From the NCBI GenBank assembly GCA_030651695.1, contig JAUSCD010000019.1, forward strand, positions 81,423 through 145,422: a stretch of 64,000 nucleotides of DNA, in the 5' to 3' direction. A program made the position numbers and the translations under genes. The notes beneath the pieces were generated by a model. The model worked only from the letters and a program-made list of their open reading frames with translations. It made no database searches and was not told where the DNA came from. The stretch comes from Pseudohongiella sp. Its GTDB lineage: Bacteria > Pseudomonadota > Gammaproteobacteria > Pseudomonadales > Pseudohongiellaceae. This document shows, in pieces, positions 36,209-45,533 of this stretch; positions within the stretch are counted from its first letter, which is position 1; every line of letters begins with the position of its first letter.

Positions 36209-37491
36209 CACAGGTCCCTCGCCAGTCGCACACCGCTGAACTGCCAGCGCGCTGTGGGTGGAAAATAATTACGATAAGTCGCGCGCATTTGTTGCGCTGG
36301 AGTGACGCAGGAACCGCCTCGCAAGACCCACTGGCCATTCATGAACTTGCCGTTGTACTCACCCGCAGCACCTGGCAATGGCTTGAATCCGGGATAACGT
36401 ACATAGGGACTCGCCGTCCATTCCCAGACATCGCCGAACATTTGATACAGAGCATCGCGATGGGCGGAGTGGCCCGGCGCCTGCGGACTCAGAATGCCGG
36501 ATTCAACGAAGTTGCCCAGGTGCGCCGGTTGTCCTGCAGCTGATGCCTCCCATTCAGCTTCGGTTGGCAGCCTGGCTTGCGCCCATCGGGCGTAAGCATC
36601 GGCCTCGAAAAAGCTCAGGTGAGTAACCGGAGCCAGAGGATCGATATCCTGACGTCCGCGCAACGTGAACGCGCTGTCGAGATCCTGTGACCAGTACAAG
36701 GGTCGCTGCCAGTTCTCCCGCTGGACGATATTCCACCCGTCGGCCATCCATAAACGCGCATCACGGTATCCACCATCTTCGATAAATGACCGATACTCGG
36801 CATTGTTTACCGGCCGGTTTGCCAACGCATGAAGCGCCAGAATTACGCGGTGTCGTGGACGTTCATTATCGTACGAGAAACCTTCTTCGTTGCGATCGGT
36901 TTCGTCACAACCCATCATGACAATCCCGCTTCGACCCTCCACAAAAATCATGGGCGTAGCGATACCTCTTGCGAAGTCCGGCTGACCATCGCTGTACGTT
37001 GGTTCGAGCGGATTAAGAGAAAACAAATGCTTGACGTCGGTGAGCAGCAATTCCTGGTGCTGTCGCTCATGATGCAGACCGAGCTGAAGGATATGCAGCA
37101 TCGCTTCCACCGCACCTGTTTCAATCATTTCCAACACCTGATCGTCAATCCGTTTGCGATAGTCCATCACTTCCGCGAGCGACGGGCGTGTCAGTATCCC
37201 ACGCTGATCACGGCTGAACTGCGGCCCCATCGACTGATAGTAGGAGTTGAACAACTGTGCCCATCTGGCATCGCCTTGACGCTGCTGCAGCACAAACTGC
37301 TCGAAGAACCAGGTGGTATGTGCCAGGTGCCATTTTACCGGACTGGCATCGGGCATGGACTGAGCGACGGTATCCTCAGGATGCAGACGGGCAGCCAGTT
37401 GCACAGTAGCGCTGCGAACCCGCACGAAGTCTTCGGTAATACCAGATGTATCATTGGCGCCAGAAACGCCGGTCAGTAGCGATGATTCCAC
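36208..37491 (-). CDS. egtB: ergothioneine biosynthesis protein EgtB (hercynine sulfoxide synthase)
   Basis: This 427-residue non-haem iron enzyme couples hercynine to cysteine or gamma-glutamylcysteine with O2. The N-terminal DinB-like domain carries the iron ligands His55 (PVKWHLAHTTW) and HERQHQE (141-147). The C-terminal formylglycine-type domain begins near 180 and ends NGQWVLRGGSCVTP and ARWQFSGVRLARDL. The start is GTG at 37491 with GGAGG upstream. EgtC and EgtE genes are not seen nearby. Confidence 0.92.
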   Translation of the reverse strand: MESSLLTGVSGANDTSGITEDFVRVRSATVQLAARLHPEDTVAQSMPDASPVKWHLAHTTWFFEQFVLQQRQGDARWAQLFNSYYQSMGPQFSRDQRGILTRPSLAEVMDYRKRIDDQVLEMIETGAVEAMLHILQLGLHHERQHQELLLTDVKHLFSLNPLEPTYSDGQPDFARGIATPMIFVEGRSGIVMMGCDETDRNEEGFSYDNERPRHRVILALHALANRPVNNAEYRSFIEDGGYRDARLWMADGWNIVQRENWQRPLYWSQDLDSAFTLRGRQDIDPLAPVTHLSFFEADAYARWAQARLPTEAEWEASAAGQPAHLGNFVESGILSPQAPGHSAHRDALYQMFGDVWEWTASPYVRYPGFKPLPGAAGEYNGKFMNGQWVLRGGSCVTPAQQMRATYRNYFPPTARWQFSGVRLARDL

Positions 37492-37781
37492 GGGGGTCTG
37501 CCTCCGAATCGCGAATGCCGTACTTTGTCACCGTAGTGAGGTCACTAAAGAGGTCATCATAAAGTGCATGCCTGCGCCTATCTGTGCGCTCCCTAACCTA
37601 TAGGACAGATGGGCAGGACCTGACAGATCGGGACAGAGCCGTTGTGGTAACCCTATGTTAGCCACCGCATAGAACAGCATTTCCCTGTTAACTAAAAATG
37701 ATTGCAAACCAGAGTCTGGCTGTCGAAACGTATGTGCAGTCGGGCACCCCCGATGCTGACAATCTGTAAGGGAGACATACA

Positions 37782-38261
37782 ATGAATAACCAACACGTTT
37801 TCGACTGGCTGCGCGACGCTCACTCGATGGAAGAACAGGCGGAAAAACTTTTCTCCGGGCAGGCCGAACGCTTGAGCGACTACAAAGAGTTGTCCGCCAG
37901 ACTCAAAGAAGAAGTAAATTCCATTGAAGAAAATAAAGCTTTGTTGTCAAAAGGATTGAAGCAAAGGGGCGGCAACACGTCGCTCGCAAAAGACTCCTTT
38001 GCAAAAATAATGGGTTTTGAGCAAAACATGGCGGGCAAAATGGTGAGCGATGAGCCAGTGAAGGGTGTTCTCGCGCTTTATTCATTTACACAAATGGCTG
38101 TTGGCTCCTACAGGATTCTGGTGGCCGCTGCCGACGCCACAAGTGATACGGATCTTAAATCTGTCTGCCAGACCTTATTGTCATCGTCAGAACGACGGGC
38201 AGCCTGGATAGAAAAAGAACTGGAGCCTGTCACCCGGACCTTTCTGAATGCTGAGAACTGA
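37782..38261 (+). CDS. yciE: YciE-like ferritin-fold stress protein (DUF892)
   Basis: This 159-residue all-helical cytoplasmic protein matches YciE/YciF from its start (HVFDWLRDAHSMEEQAEKLF) through DYKELSARLKEE to the end (LEPVTRTFL). DUF892 proteins have a ferritin-like four-helix bundle with a probable di-iron site and are induced by stress. AGGGAG precedes the ATG. The 290-bp gap to egtB upstream holds divergent promoters but no other gene I can support. Confidence 0.8.
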   Translation: MNNQHVFDWLRDAHSMEEQAEKLFSGQAERLSDYKELSARLKEEVNSIEENKALLSKGLKQRGGNTSLAKDSFAKIMGFEQNMAGKMVSDEPVKGVLALYSFTQMAVGSYRILVAAADATSDTDLKSVCQTLLSSSERRAAWIEKELEPVTRTFLNAEN

Positions 38262-38497
38262 ATTACCCGGGCCGGGTAACAATGGCAAAAACCGATCGAC
38301 GCTCGGCAACCAATGACGGTTTCCCTGTTTCCGGAGCACTGACGGTAGCCTTGCCAACAGAGATACTCCGTGCCCCGGAACGCTTTTTAGTCAAACCATG
38401 CCGTCGAAAGAGGCAACTTCCGCATGCACAAGCATCTCTGCTGTGGTATTTATATGAACGAAATTTCATTTTAAACCAACAATAAAGGGATTCACTC

Positions 38498-39436
38498 ATG
38501 TTCCAACCACTTCGCCAGATTCTGTCTGGTTCCGCACTTCTATCAGCCAGCATCGCAGCAGCCTTGCTGACGGCGGCTCCGGCAGCGCTTGCCCAGCAAA
38601 CCATTGATGTAACAGGCTGGGGAACCGGTGCAGTCCAGGCTGTGCCAATTCATGAAGGCCGCCCCTGGGGTTGGGCGGTGAGGGACTACATGGAGAAACC
38701 AGATCGCACGCTCTATAACACGGCCAAAGCCAAGTTATTAGCCGGCGAGCAGATTTTCAGCCACTCGATCTCCACTTTTGACATTGAGCGCTACTGCAGA
38801 GAGGCACCGGACTACGACTACACGTGGTTCGAGATGCAGCACAGCATGCTGAGTTATGATGAAGTTGCCAAGATGTTCGCGGCCTGCCCGAATGTCGGCG
38901 CCACACCTATCCTGCGCGTACCGGATGCACTGGAAGGCAGCGTACAGAAGGCCATGGACATGGGCATGCTTGGCATCATTGTGCCGACGGTGAATGACGC
39001 CATTCAGGCACGCGAAGCAGCTCGTTACGCACGTTACCCACCGATTGCCCGCCGCAGCGCCGGTGGTGGCCAGGGGCCAGGCCTGTGGGCACCCTTCGTG
39101 CCAGAAGGTGAAACCTTCCGTAACAGCGCCAATGACAACATGCTGGTAGTGGTGATGATCGAGACCGTGGAAGGCGTTAATAACGCTCACGAAATCGCAT
39201 CAGTACCCGGTGTGGATGTAGTGCTGCTGGGCAATGCGGATCTGGCTGGTTTCTCCGGTTTCGCGCAGAACTCTCCCGAATATCGCGATCTGCAGATCAA
39301 GACCCGCAACGCTACTTATCGCGCCGGCAAGATCTGGGCAAATGCTTCTACTCAGATGGCAGAAGGCACTCCGCTGTCACAAGAGTCGCTGATGTACCTG
39401 TTGGGCCCAAGCATTTCAGAGCGGGCCGCGCGTTAA
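38498..39436 (+). CDS. exported HpcH/HpaI aldolase family protein
   Basis: This 312-residue member of the class II HpcH/HpaI aldolase family has TPILRVPDALEGSVQKAMDM, GIIVPTVNDAIQAREAARYARYPP and VVMIETVEGVNNAHEI with GNADLAG. Unusually it begins with a Sec signal peptide of about 32 residues (cleavage near AALAQQT), so the enzyme should act in the periplasm. The usual RYPPxGxRG loop is RYPPIARRS here. The substrate is unknown. AAAGGG precedes the start and a long hairpin follows the stop. The 236-bp gap upstream has no gene I accept. Confidence 0.78.
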   Translation: MFQPLRQILSGSALLSASIAAALLTAAPAALAQQTIDVTGWGTGAVQAVPIHEGRPWGWAVRDYMEKPDRTLYNTAKAKLLAGEQIFSHSISTFDIERYCREAPDYDYTWFEMQHSMLSYDEVAKMFAACPNVGATPILRVPDALEGSVQKAMDMGMLGIIVPTVNDAIQAREAARYARYPPIARRSAGGGQGPGLWAPFVPEGETFRNSANDNMLVVVMIETVEGVNNAHEIASVPGVDVVLLGNADLAGFSGFAQNSPEYRDLQIKTRNATYRAGKIWANASTQMAEGTPLSQESLMYLLGPSISERAAR

Positions 39437-39469
39437 CAGTAAACAGAAATTTTGAGTACTGCGACGCTG

Positions 39470-39527
39470 CAAAGCAGCCAAAAAAAACCGCGACCAGAAA
39501 TGGTCGCGGTTTTTTTTGGCTGCTTTG
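39470..39527. terminator. 27-bp perfect hairpin, bidirectional terminator
   Basis: There is a perfect 27-bp stem: CAAAGCAGCC, eight A, CCGCGACCA on the left, GAAA tetraloop, and the exact complement on the right. The A8/T8 tracts inside the stem give a U-run after the inner GC hairpin in either direction. It would therefore end both the aldolase transcript (stop 39436) and the minus-strand DUF2149 transcript (stop 39581). Confidence 0.92.
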
Positions 39528-39580
39528 ACCGAGTAATCTATTCCGCTACCGAAGCTATCTCCGACAGCAGCTTGATCAAT

Positions 39581-39892
39581 TCACTCTGGCACATAAACAA
39601 ACGACCCATCAGGCAATCGGTAAGTAACGCCTGCTCTCACGCCCTGACCCTCACCAATTTCATCCGATGATTCATAACGGGTCAGCTCACTGCCCTCCTT
39701 GATGGTCATCGTCATATTGTCTTCGCCGGGATTTGTCACCACCACGACCCGTTCCTCGCTGAACGGGTTCAGCGGGTTTGACGCGACAATAATCAGCAAT
39801 ATGGCAATGAGCACAAGGAACACATCAATCACGTTTACAACTGAGAGCATCGGATCATCATCTTCTTCCAAATCCAGAAAACGGTGACTCAT
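39581..39892 (-). CDS. DUF2149 family membrane protein
   Basis: This 103-residue protein has an acidic N-terminus (FLDLEEDDDPMLSV), one strong membrane helix (about 20-42) and a small periplasmic part. DUF2149 proteins look like ExbD/MotB-type partners and normally sit next to a MotA/TolQ/ExbB-type gene and a CobN-like chelatase gene. Neither is present here; only a 50-codon frame lies upstream. The family assignment rests on the acidic-DP-helix pattern and is moderate. Confidence 0.6.
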   Translation of the reverse strand: MSHRFLDLEEDDDPMLSVVNVIDVFLVLIAILLIIVASNPLNPFSEERVVVVTNPGEDNMTMTIKEGSELTRYESSDEIGEGQGVRAGVTYRLPDGSFVYVPE

Positions 39893-39910
39893 GATGCCAA
39901 TCCCATCTGT

Positions 39911-40063
39911 TCAATTTGATGGAGCGATCCGAGCAACCAACGTCTTTTCACTGACAATATAAAAAACGTGATGGAAGCGGCGATCGGCAAAGGTGTACGA
40001 AGTAAAACAGGCGGCGGCAACAGCCAGACCAATGGCGGTTAGCCTTGAAGGGTTTCGGGACAT
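39911..40063 (-). CDS. 50-residue protein with signal-like N-terminus, possible deletion remnant
   Basis: The short frame has GGAG at good distance from its ATG and opens with a convincing signal peptide (MSRNPSRLTAIGLAVAAACF to TFAD, about 26 residues). It then continues for only 24 residues (RRFHHVFYIVSEK and on) to a stop 18 bp before the DUF2149 gene. It is either a tiny exported protein or what remains of a longer gene after an internal deletion. The second reading fits the missing usual partners of DUF2149. Nothing else is seen in the 291 bp up to 40354. Confidence 0.4.
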   Translation of the reverse strand: MSRNPSRLTAIGLAVAAACFTSYTFADRRFHHVFYIVSEKTLVARIAPSN

Positions 40064-40354
40064 TTGTATTCTCCGGTTGTGGTGGCCCGCGTCGTGGCCT
40101 TTTAAAGATCCTGAGTCATTCCGCTCAAGTTATGATACAGCATATCATTTGTGGCTTATGGAGCGTCAACTACTTTGTTATGGTCACGTGCGCCAAGCCA
40201 GTAACCAACTGCCACCGGCGCTACAAAAAGATTGCTTCAGATGTTTGATTTGCTGCGGCATATTGAAGATGATGCCGGATAACAAAGCAGCCGCTGCGGT
40301 GGAACAAGCCGGTTGATAACAGAACAGATACGCCCGTTACGGAACAGCAGCTTC

Positions 40355-41515
40355 ATGGCCTTGCAACTTGATATTGCCACCCTGGTATTGATGTTCATCA
40401 CACTAGCGCTCACAGCGTTTATTGTGATGTTGCTTATCTGGCGCATCAACCGCGATATGCCGGGTGTGTTGTACTGGATGGTGGCCACCCTGCTCAACAC
40501 CGCTTCAGCACTGGCTACGCTGCTGCAGGCACTTTCCGGCGGAGATGAGACATGGGGGCCGGTTCTGAGCAACAGCATCAGCATGGCTGCCAATATCCTG
40601 GTGCTGGAAGGCGCATTACTGTTTCGAGGGTATGAATCCAGGCGTCGCTGGCAGTTTTTCCTGTTGCTGATTCCTGCCCTCACGATCATTACCTGGACCT
40701 ACCGGCTGGACCCGGCTATCCGCGATACGCTTCACCACTCCTTCATCATAGTGTCCCAACTCCTGGCGGGTGGAGTATTGCTCTGGCGCACAGCCAACCG
40801 CGGTGAGCTGCTGGCCAATTCACTGGCAGGCATTTCCAGCATATCGATAGCTCTGCTGGTCGGCTGGAGGTTAGTGTTGTCGCTGAACGGTGATGAGTCC
40901 ACGGCGCAGGGAACAGATTCGCAGATTACCCAGTGGTATCTTTTTGCCGCCGCCAATCTGCATATCGCCTGGATCTTTGGCTTGAGCGTGGCCTGCTACT
41001 TCCGTTCGCGACAACAGGTGATGTCTTTGGCACGCGAGGATTCGCTTACCACATTGCCCAACCGGCGCTGGATTGATGAAAAACTTGCCCAGACCCTGCT
41101 GGAGACACAGCGCAGCGGAGAGCAGTTCGCCGTAATCATGCTCGACATCAATAACTTCAAGCACGTGAACGACAAGTATGGTCATAGCGCGGGAGACAAG
41201 GTACTGATCGAGCTTGCAAAACGTCTGAAACAGGCTGTACGCGAGTCCGACTTCGCCGGACGACTGGGCGGTGATGAGTTCATTATTCTGGCGCGCAATA
41301 TTGAGAACGATATTCTGGTTGAGCAAATGATAGAACGCATGCGCCTGCAGCTTAACGGGAAAATGCCACTTGCCGGAGACGAGGTTGATATCCGGGTCAG
41401 TATTGGCAGCGCAGTGTTCCCGGAAGATGGGCACAATCCCGATATGCTTTTGGGAGCGGCCGATTCGCATATGTATCGTGACAAGAAGAAGCAAAAAATG
41501 AGTTCACCTGATTAG
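40355..41515 (+). CDS. membrane diguanylate cyclase (GGDEF)
   Basis: This is a 386-residue protein with about six or seven N-terminal membrane helices (roughly 8-215) and a cytoplasmic GGDEF domain starting at LAREDSLTTLPNRRWID. The active-site loop is RLGGDEF (about residue 305), intact, so it should make cyclic di-GMP. There is no inhibitory RxxD five residues before GGDEF. The ATG at 40355 is chosen; a TTG at 40313 would add a charged stretch before the first helix. The next gene, also GGDEF, starts 72 bp later. Confidence 0.85.
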   Translation: MALQLDIATLVLMFITLALTAFIVMLLIWRINRDMPGVLYWMVATLLNTASALATLLQALSGGDETWGPVLSNSISMAANILVLEGALLFRGYESRRRWQFFLLLIPALTIITWTYRLDPAIRDTLHHSFIIVSQLLAGGVLLWRTANRGELLANSLAGISSISIALLVGWRLVLSLNGDESTAQGTDSQITQWYLFAAANLHIAWIFGLSVACYFRSRQQVMSLAREDSLTTLPNRRWIDEKLAQTLLETQRSGEQFAVIMLDINNFKHVNDKYGHSAGDKVLIELAKRLKQAVRESDFAGRLGGDEFIILARNIENDILVEQMIERMRLQLNGKMPLAGDEVDIRVSIGSAVFPEDGHNPDMLLGAADSHMYRDKKKQKMSSPD

Positions 41516-41587
41516 AGGGAATGCTTGCCAGCAGCTTTTATTCCAGCCATCATCCCTTGTCTCTCCACGACAAACAGGTCTGTTGTA

Positions 41588-42634
41588 ATGCCTCACTGGC
41601 TCCACAAAGAACCTGTTACGCCCTTCACCGGCCCCTTGCGCCACCAGGCGCGACTGGTCTACGTCATCCTCACTCTGATGGCCGCTTATTTCGCGGTGAT
41701 CGGCACCATAAACGTATTTGTGTTTGCCTCCTATACCATTGCCGCGCTGGACTACGCCGGCATGCTTGGGATGCTGGCTGTGCTGTACTACTTTCATTAC
41801 AGCCGCAGGTTAATGCACACGTCCTGGCTGGTAGTGATGCTACTGATCGGGGTGATTCTGGTCTTTATTCATATGGCAGAGGGACGCTCCTACTCCCTGA
41901 TCTGGGTCACCCTGCTGCCGCCAGTGACATTTTTCCTGCTCGGCCGTCGTGCCGGTGCATGGGTATGTGGCGCAGTGTTTGTTTATGTCGCAATCTATGT
42001 CTACATCAATATGCCACGCTGGGAACCTGCTGAATTCACGCTGGGCACTTTTCTCAATATTGTTGAGGTGCTGGCAGCGCATTGGTTGTTGTTCCGGCTC
42101 TATGAACGCTCGCGCGCCGAGGCCTTTGCCGAACTGGAGCTTCTGTCAGAAACTGACAAGCTGACCGGACTTTACAATCGCAGCCGGCTGGACAGCTTCC
42201 TGCTGCATGAGATCGAGCGTCACCATCGGGACAACCGCCCGCTGACACTTATTCTGAGCGATATCGATCACTTCAAACGCATCAATGATCAACACGGCCA
42301 TCTGAGTGGTGATCGGGCATTAAAAGTGGTTGCCGATCTGTTGGTCAACCACACCCGTAGCAGTGATATCTGTGGTCGCTGGGGCGGCGAGGAATTTCTT
42401 TTCATCTGCCCTGACACCTCCTCCGCTGCCGCCAGCCATATCATTGGGAAAATCCAGCAAGCACTGAGTGTGGCGGAATTACCGCATCGCACCGCCGTAA
42501 CACTGAGTTTCGGGGTTGCCTCCCTTGGCCCTGACGACACCGCCGAGCACGTGTTGCGCCGGGCCGATGATGCGCTTTATCAGGCCAAGCGCGAGGGGCG
42601 TAATACAGTTGTAACGGCTGCTGATCGGACTTGA
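41588..42634 (+). CDS. membrane diguanylate cyclase (GGEEF)
   Basis: This 348-residue protein has about five or six helices (roughly 25-170) and a GGDEF domain from LSETDKLTGLYNRSRLD. The catalytic loop reads WGGEEF and ILSDIDHFKRINDQHGH is intact, so cyclic di-GMP synthesis is expected. It differs from the upstream cyclase in its sensor part, so the pair is not a simple duplication. The ATG at 41588 is used; the frame open to 41525 is not conserved. A PilZ receptor gene lies further on at 48273. Confidence 0.83.
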   Translation: MPHWLHKEPVTPFTGPLRHQARLVYVILTLMAAYFAVIGTINVFVFASYTIAALDYAGMLGMLAVLYYFHYSRRLMHTSWLVVMLLIGVILVFIHMAEGRSYSLIWVTLLPPVTFFLLGRRAGAWVCGAVFVYVAIYVYINMPRWEPAEFTLGTFLNIVEVLAAHWLLFRLYERSRAEAFAELELLSETDKLTGLYNRSRLDSFLLHEIERHHRDNRPLTLILSDIDHFKRINDQHGHLSGDRALKVVADLLVNHTRSSDICGRWGGEEFLFICPDTSSAAASHIIGKIQQALSVAELPHRTAVTLSFGVASLGPDDTAEHVLRRADDALYQAKREGRNTVVTAADRT

Positions 42635-42671
42635 ACACACGATACGAGCGGGCTGACCTCGATTATTCCTC

Positions 42672-44516
42672 TCAGGCTAGCCCGCCGTGCTCGACCTTCT
42701 CATGCCCCCCAATAAGTCTGGCACTGTTGATCAGTTCCAGGTGACTGAAACTCTGCGGGAAATTGCCAAGGAAGTGACGTCGATCAGGCTCATATTCCTC
42801 AGACAGCAAGCCCACTTCATTACATAGCCCCAGCAGCTTCTCAAACAGCTCCCTGGCTTTGGGTTCGTCGCCGGCCAGCATGTAACAATTGGCCAGCCAG
42901 AAGCTGCAGGCCAGAAACACCCCTTCGCCGCGCGTGTCATCACCCACCGGATTACGGTAGACAAATCCTTGCGGGGAGCAAAAATGTGTTTCGATCTGCT
43001 TGATTGTTGCCAGCACTCTGCTGTCATCACCGGGCAGAAAACCCACCAGGGGAATAAGCAGCAGGCTGACATCCACTTCGCTGTCGCCATAGGAGCGAAC
43101 AAAGTGACCCTGCTCGTGCAATCCGCGCTGCAAAATATCTTCGCGCATCTCGTCGCGCAGGCGAGACCACCGCTCCAGCGGCGCCTGCAGGTTATGCGTT
43201 TTGGCATCGTGCAATGAGCGATCCATCGCCACCCATGCCCAAACCTTGGAATGTACATAATGGCGGGGATCTGAGCGCGATTCCCAGATGCCGGCATCGG
43301 GCTCCCTCCAGTGCTTTTCTACCTGCCCGACGATATCGTGTTGCAACTGCCACACGCGATCATCCAGCGGCAGGCCGCATTCACGGGCTTCGTGCAGACA
43401 CTCTACAACCTGACCCAGCAGATCCAGCTGAAATTGGCCACGCGCGCCATTCCCTATGCGGACCGGGGACGCCCCGCGATAGCCGGGCAACCAGTCCAGG
43501 GTTTTTTCCGGCTGTCTGATCAGTTCGCCATCGATGGTGTAAATACTGTGCAGGTGTCCTTTGGAATGCCCCATCGCCTTCAACAACCAGTTTTCCCAAT
43601 CTTCGGCTTCCTGACTGAAACCACAGCCCAGCAGTACGTCCAACACCAGCGCGGCATCGCGAGGCCAGGTAAAGCGATAGTCCCAGTTCGCCGAGCCTCC
43701 CGGCACTTCCGGCAATGAGGTCGTGGGCGCCGCCACAACAGCTCCGGTGGGTGCATAGGTCATCGCCTTCAATGTGATCAACGAACGCACTACCGCTTCG
43801 CGCCAGGGCCCGCGGTAATCGCATTCAGAAACCCAGTCGTGCCACCATTGCCCGCACGCGTCTGCAGGATTATCAGCCAATGCCGGTGGAGCCTCACCAT
43901 CGGCGCAGTGAGACAATACAAAACGCCTGCACTCACCTTCAGCCAGCGTGAACTCTGCCACGACTCGCCCTTCGCTCTTGTCTTGAGATGACACAGTAAG
44001 CGCTACAGCGGCTGACAAAATCAGCTTGTTGTCCTTGTTGTTTGGGGCACGGAAACAAACGCTGTTGTCATCGCCACGACCGGTCTTTTCCTGAGGTCCG
44101 ATTTCGGCGCGGTGATAGCCATAACCAAAGCGCGGCTGGCAGACCATACGCATATCCACACTGCCACTCAATCCGCGAACTTCCCTGATCAAGTGGCAAC
44201 CACCAGATTGGTGAGCAGAATGCGGGGGCATATAGTCGATGATTTCTACTACGCCCTGCTTTGTAGTGAACACGCTGCGCAACACCAATGTTTCAGCCAG
44301 GTAGTTACGCTCAGCGCTGCCGCCTTCGGCCGGCGCCAGCAGCCAATAACCATGCTCCAATGTCCCCACCAGCGCCGCAAAACATGCCTCACTGTCAAAG
44401 CGGCCGGGACAGAACCAGTCGATCATGCCGGTGGTGGACACCAGCGCCGCTGTGCGCAAATTGCCAATCACAGCATGATGCTCAATGCAGGGGATTTGCC
44501 CGTCTACTGTGGACAT
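42672..44516 (-). CDS. glycoside hydrolase family 15 protein (trehalase/glucoamylase-like)
   Basis: This 614-residue protein has an N-terminal beta domain that opens IEHHAVIGNLRTAALVSTTGMIDWFC, typical of TREH_N-containing GH15 enzymes. An (alpha/alpha)6 barrel begins near residue 235 with NWDYRFTWPRDAALVLDVLL, and the C-terminal EEYEPDRRHFLGNFPQSFSHLELI contributes the general acid/base region. No signal peptide is seen, so it acts in the cytoplasm on trehalose, maltose or alpha-glucan. It has GGAGG before the start. The stop lies inside a GCGGGCT/AGCCCGC inverted repeat (42648-42685). It is the third gene of an operon with the SDR and transducer genes. Confidence 0.85.
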   Translation of the reverse strand: MSTVDGQIPCIEHHAVIGNLRTAALVSTTGMIDWFCPGRFDSEACFAALVGTLEHGYWLLAPAEGGSAERNYLAETLVLRSVFTTKQGVVEIIDYMPPHSAHQSGGCHLIREVRGLSGSVDMRMVCQPRFGYGYHRAEIGPQEKTGRGDDNSVCFRAPNNKDNKLILSAAVALTVSSQDKSEGRVVAEFTLAEGECRRFVLSHCADGEAPPALADNPADACGQWWHDWVSECDYRGPWREAVVRSLITLKAMTYAPTGAVVAAPTTSLPEVPGGSANWDYRFTWPRDAALVLDVLLGCGFSQEAEDWENWLLKAMGHSKGHLHSIYTIDGELIRQPEKTLDWLPGYRGASPVRIGNGARGQFQLDLLGQVVECLHEARECGLPLDDRVWQLQHDIVGQVEKHWREPDAGIWESRSDPRHYVHSKVWAWVAMDRSLHDAKTHNLQAPLERWSRLRDEMREDILQRGLHEQGHFVRSYGDSEVDVSLLLIPLVGFLPGDDSRVLATIKQIETHFCSPQGFVYRNPVGDDTRGEGVFLACSFWLANCYMLAGDEPKARELFEKLLGLCNEVGLLSEEYEPDRRHFLGNFPQSFSHLELINSARLIGGHEKVEHGGLA

Positions 44517-44546
44517 ATAAACCTCCGTGTCAGGAGAAATCGTTTC

Positions 44547-45533
44547 TCACATCCATACCAATGCGGCCAGTGCTGCCACCCCGAGTACCATTGCGCCAAG
44601 CACTGCACGATGTTGCGTGGCCCGGAACTGCCAGCTGGTGGCTTTTGCCTCGTCGCCAAAACGACCCTCTACCCCCTGATTGCCGACAACCGTCCGGAAC
44701 AGATTATCAGCACGATGCGGGTCTGGGGCCGGCGCAGATTGGTCCATCTGCCCATCCCACGCGCTCGCAGCCAGGCGGTCAGCCAGTGCCGGCGCCAATA
44801 AGGTTCCCACGATGGCTTTCACCGCCGAAAAACCCAGCCACACTTCCCGCCTGTGCCCCTGCGCCGCCCAGGTTATGGCCCGGGCTGCCACTTCGGGACG
44901 AAATACCGGTGCCACCGGGCGTGGCCGGGCCGGCATACGGTGACGCGCCCAGTCGAACTGGGGTGTGTTGTGCGCAGGCAGTTGCACCATGGTAATCCGC
45001 ACCGCGCTTTTCTGATGCAGCAGCTCTGTGCGCAGCGAGTCGGTGAATCCCCGCACAGCAAATTTGGCGGCGCAGTAGGCCGATTGCAGCGGAATGGCAC
45101 GGTATGCCAGCGCTGAACCCACCTGAACAATGACGCCCCGATTGCGCTCACGCATGCGTTTCAGCGCTGCCAGCGTACCGTGCACAGTGCCCAGATAGGT
45201 CACTTCAGTGACGCGGCGCACCTCGTCGGCCTGCAGATCATGTACTGGTGTAATGATGGTGACCATGGCGTTGTTAACCCACACATCAATCGCGCCCAGC
45301 TCTTGCTCAACCTGCGCAGCGGCTGCCTCGACCTGCGCGGCATCAGCAACGTCCAGCGCAATTATTAAAGCCTGACCACCCGCGGCTTGTATCTCCGCCT
45401 GAGCACTTTGCAAACGCGTTTTGTCCCGCGCCAGCAGTGCTACCTTTGCGCCCTGCCGCGCAAACTGTAACGCTGTAGCGCGTCCAACGCCTGCCGAGGC
45501 ACCCGTGACCACCACCACCTGCGAAGACCTCAT
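44547..45533 (-). CDS. SDR family oxidoreductase, membrane-anchored C-terminus
   Basis: This 328-residue short-chain dehydrogenase has TGASAGVGRATAL (about 10-22) for NAD(P), NNAMV, Ser in VGSALAY and the catalytic YCAAK (about 153-157). After the core it has about 80 extra residues ending in a hydrophobic helix (about 307-327), so it is likely tethered to the membrane. Its start overlaps the transducer gene stop by 4 bp (ATGA). The substrate is unknown; similar proteins are annotated as general-stress dehydrogenases. Confidence 0.82.
   Translation of the reverse strand: MRSSQVVVVTGASAGVGRATALQFARQGAKVALLARDKTRLQSAQAEIQAAGGQALIIALDVADAAQVEAAAAQVEQELGAIDVWVNNAMVTIITPVHDLQADEVRRVTEVTYLGTVHGTLAALKRMRERNRGVIVQVGSALAYRAIPLQSAYCAAKFAVRGFTDSLRTELLHQKSAVRITMVQLPAHNTPQFDWARHRMPARPRPVAPVFRPEVAARAITWAAQGHRREVWLGFSAVKAIVGTLLAPALADRLAASAWDGQMDQSAPAPDPHRADNLFRTVVGNQGVEGRFGDEAKATSWQFRATQHRAVLGAMVLGVAALAALVWM

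Noticed and set aside
38282..38485. Plus-strand frame of 67 codons before the aldolase gene
   Set aside because: Poor start context, and composition is like random frame. I also looked here for a cyclic-di-GMP riboswitch and did not find its conserved core.
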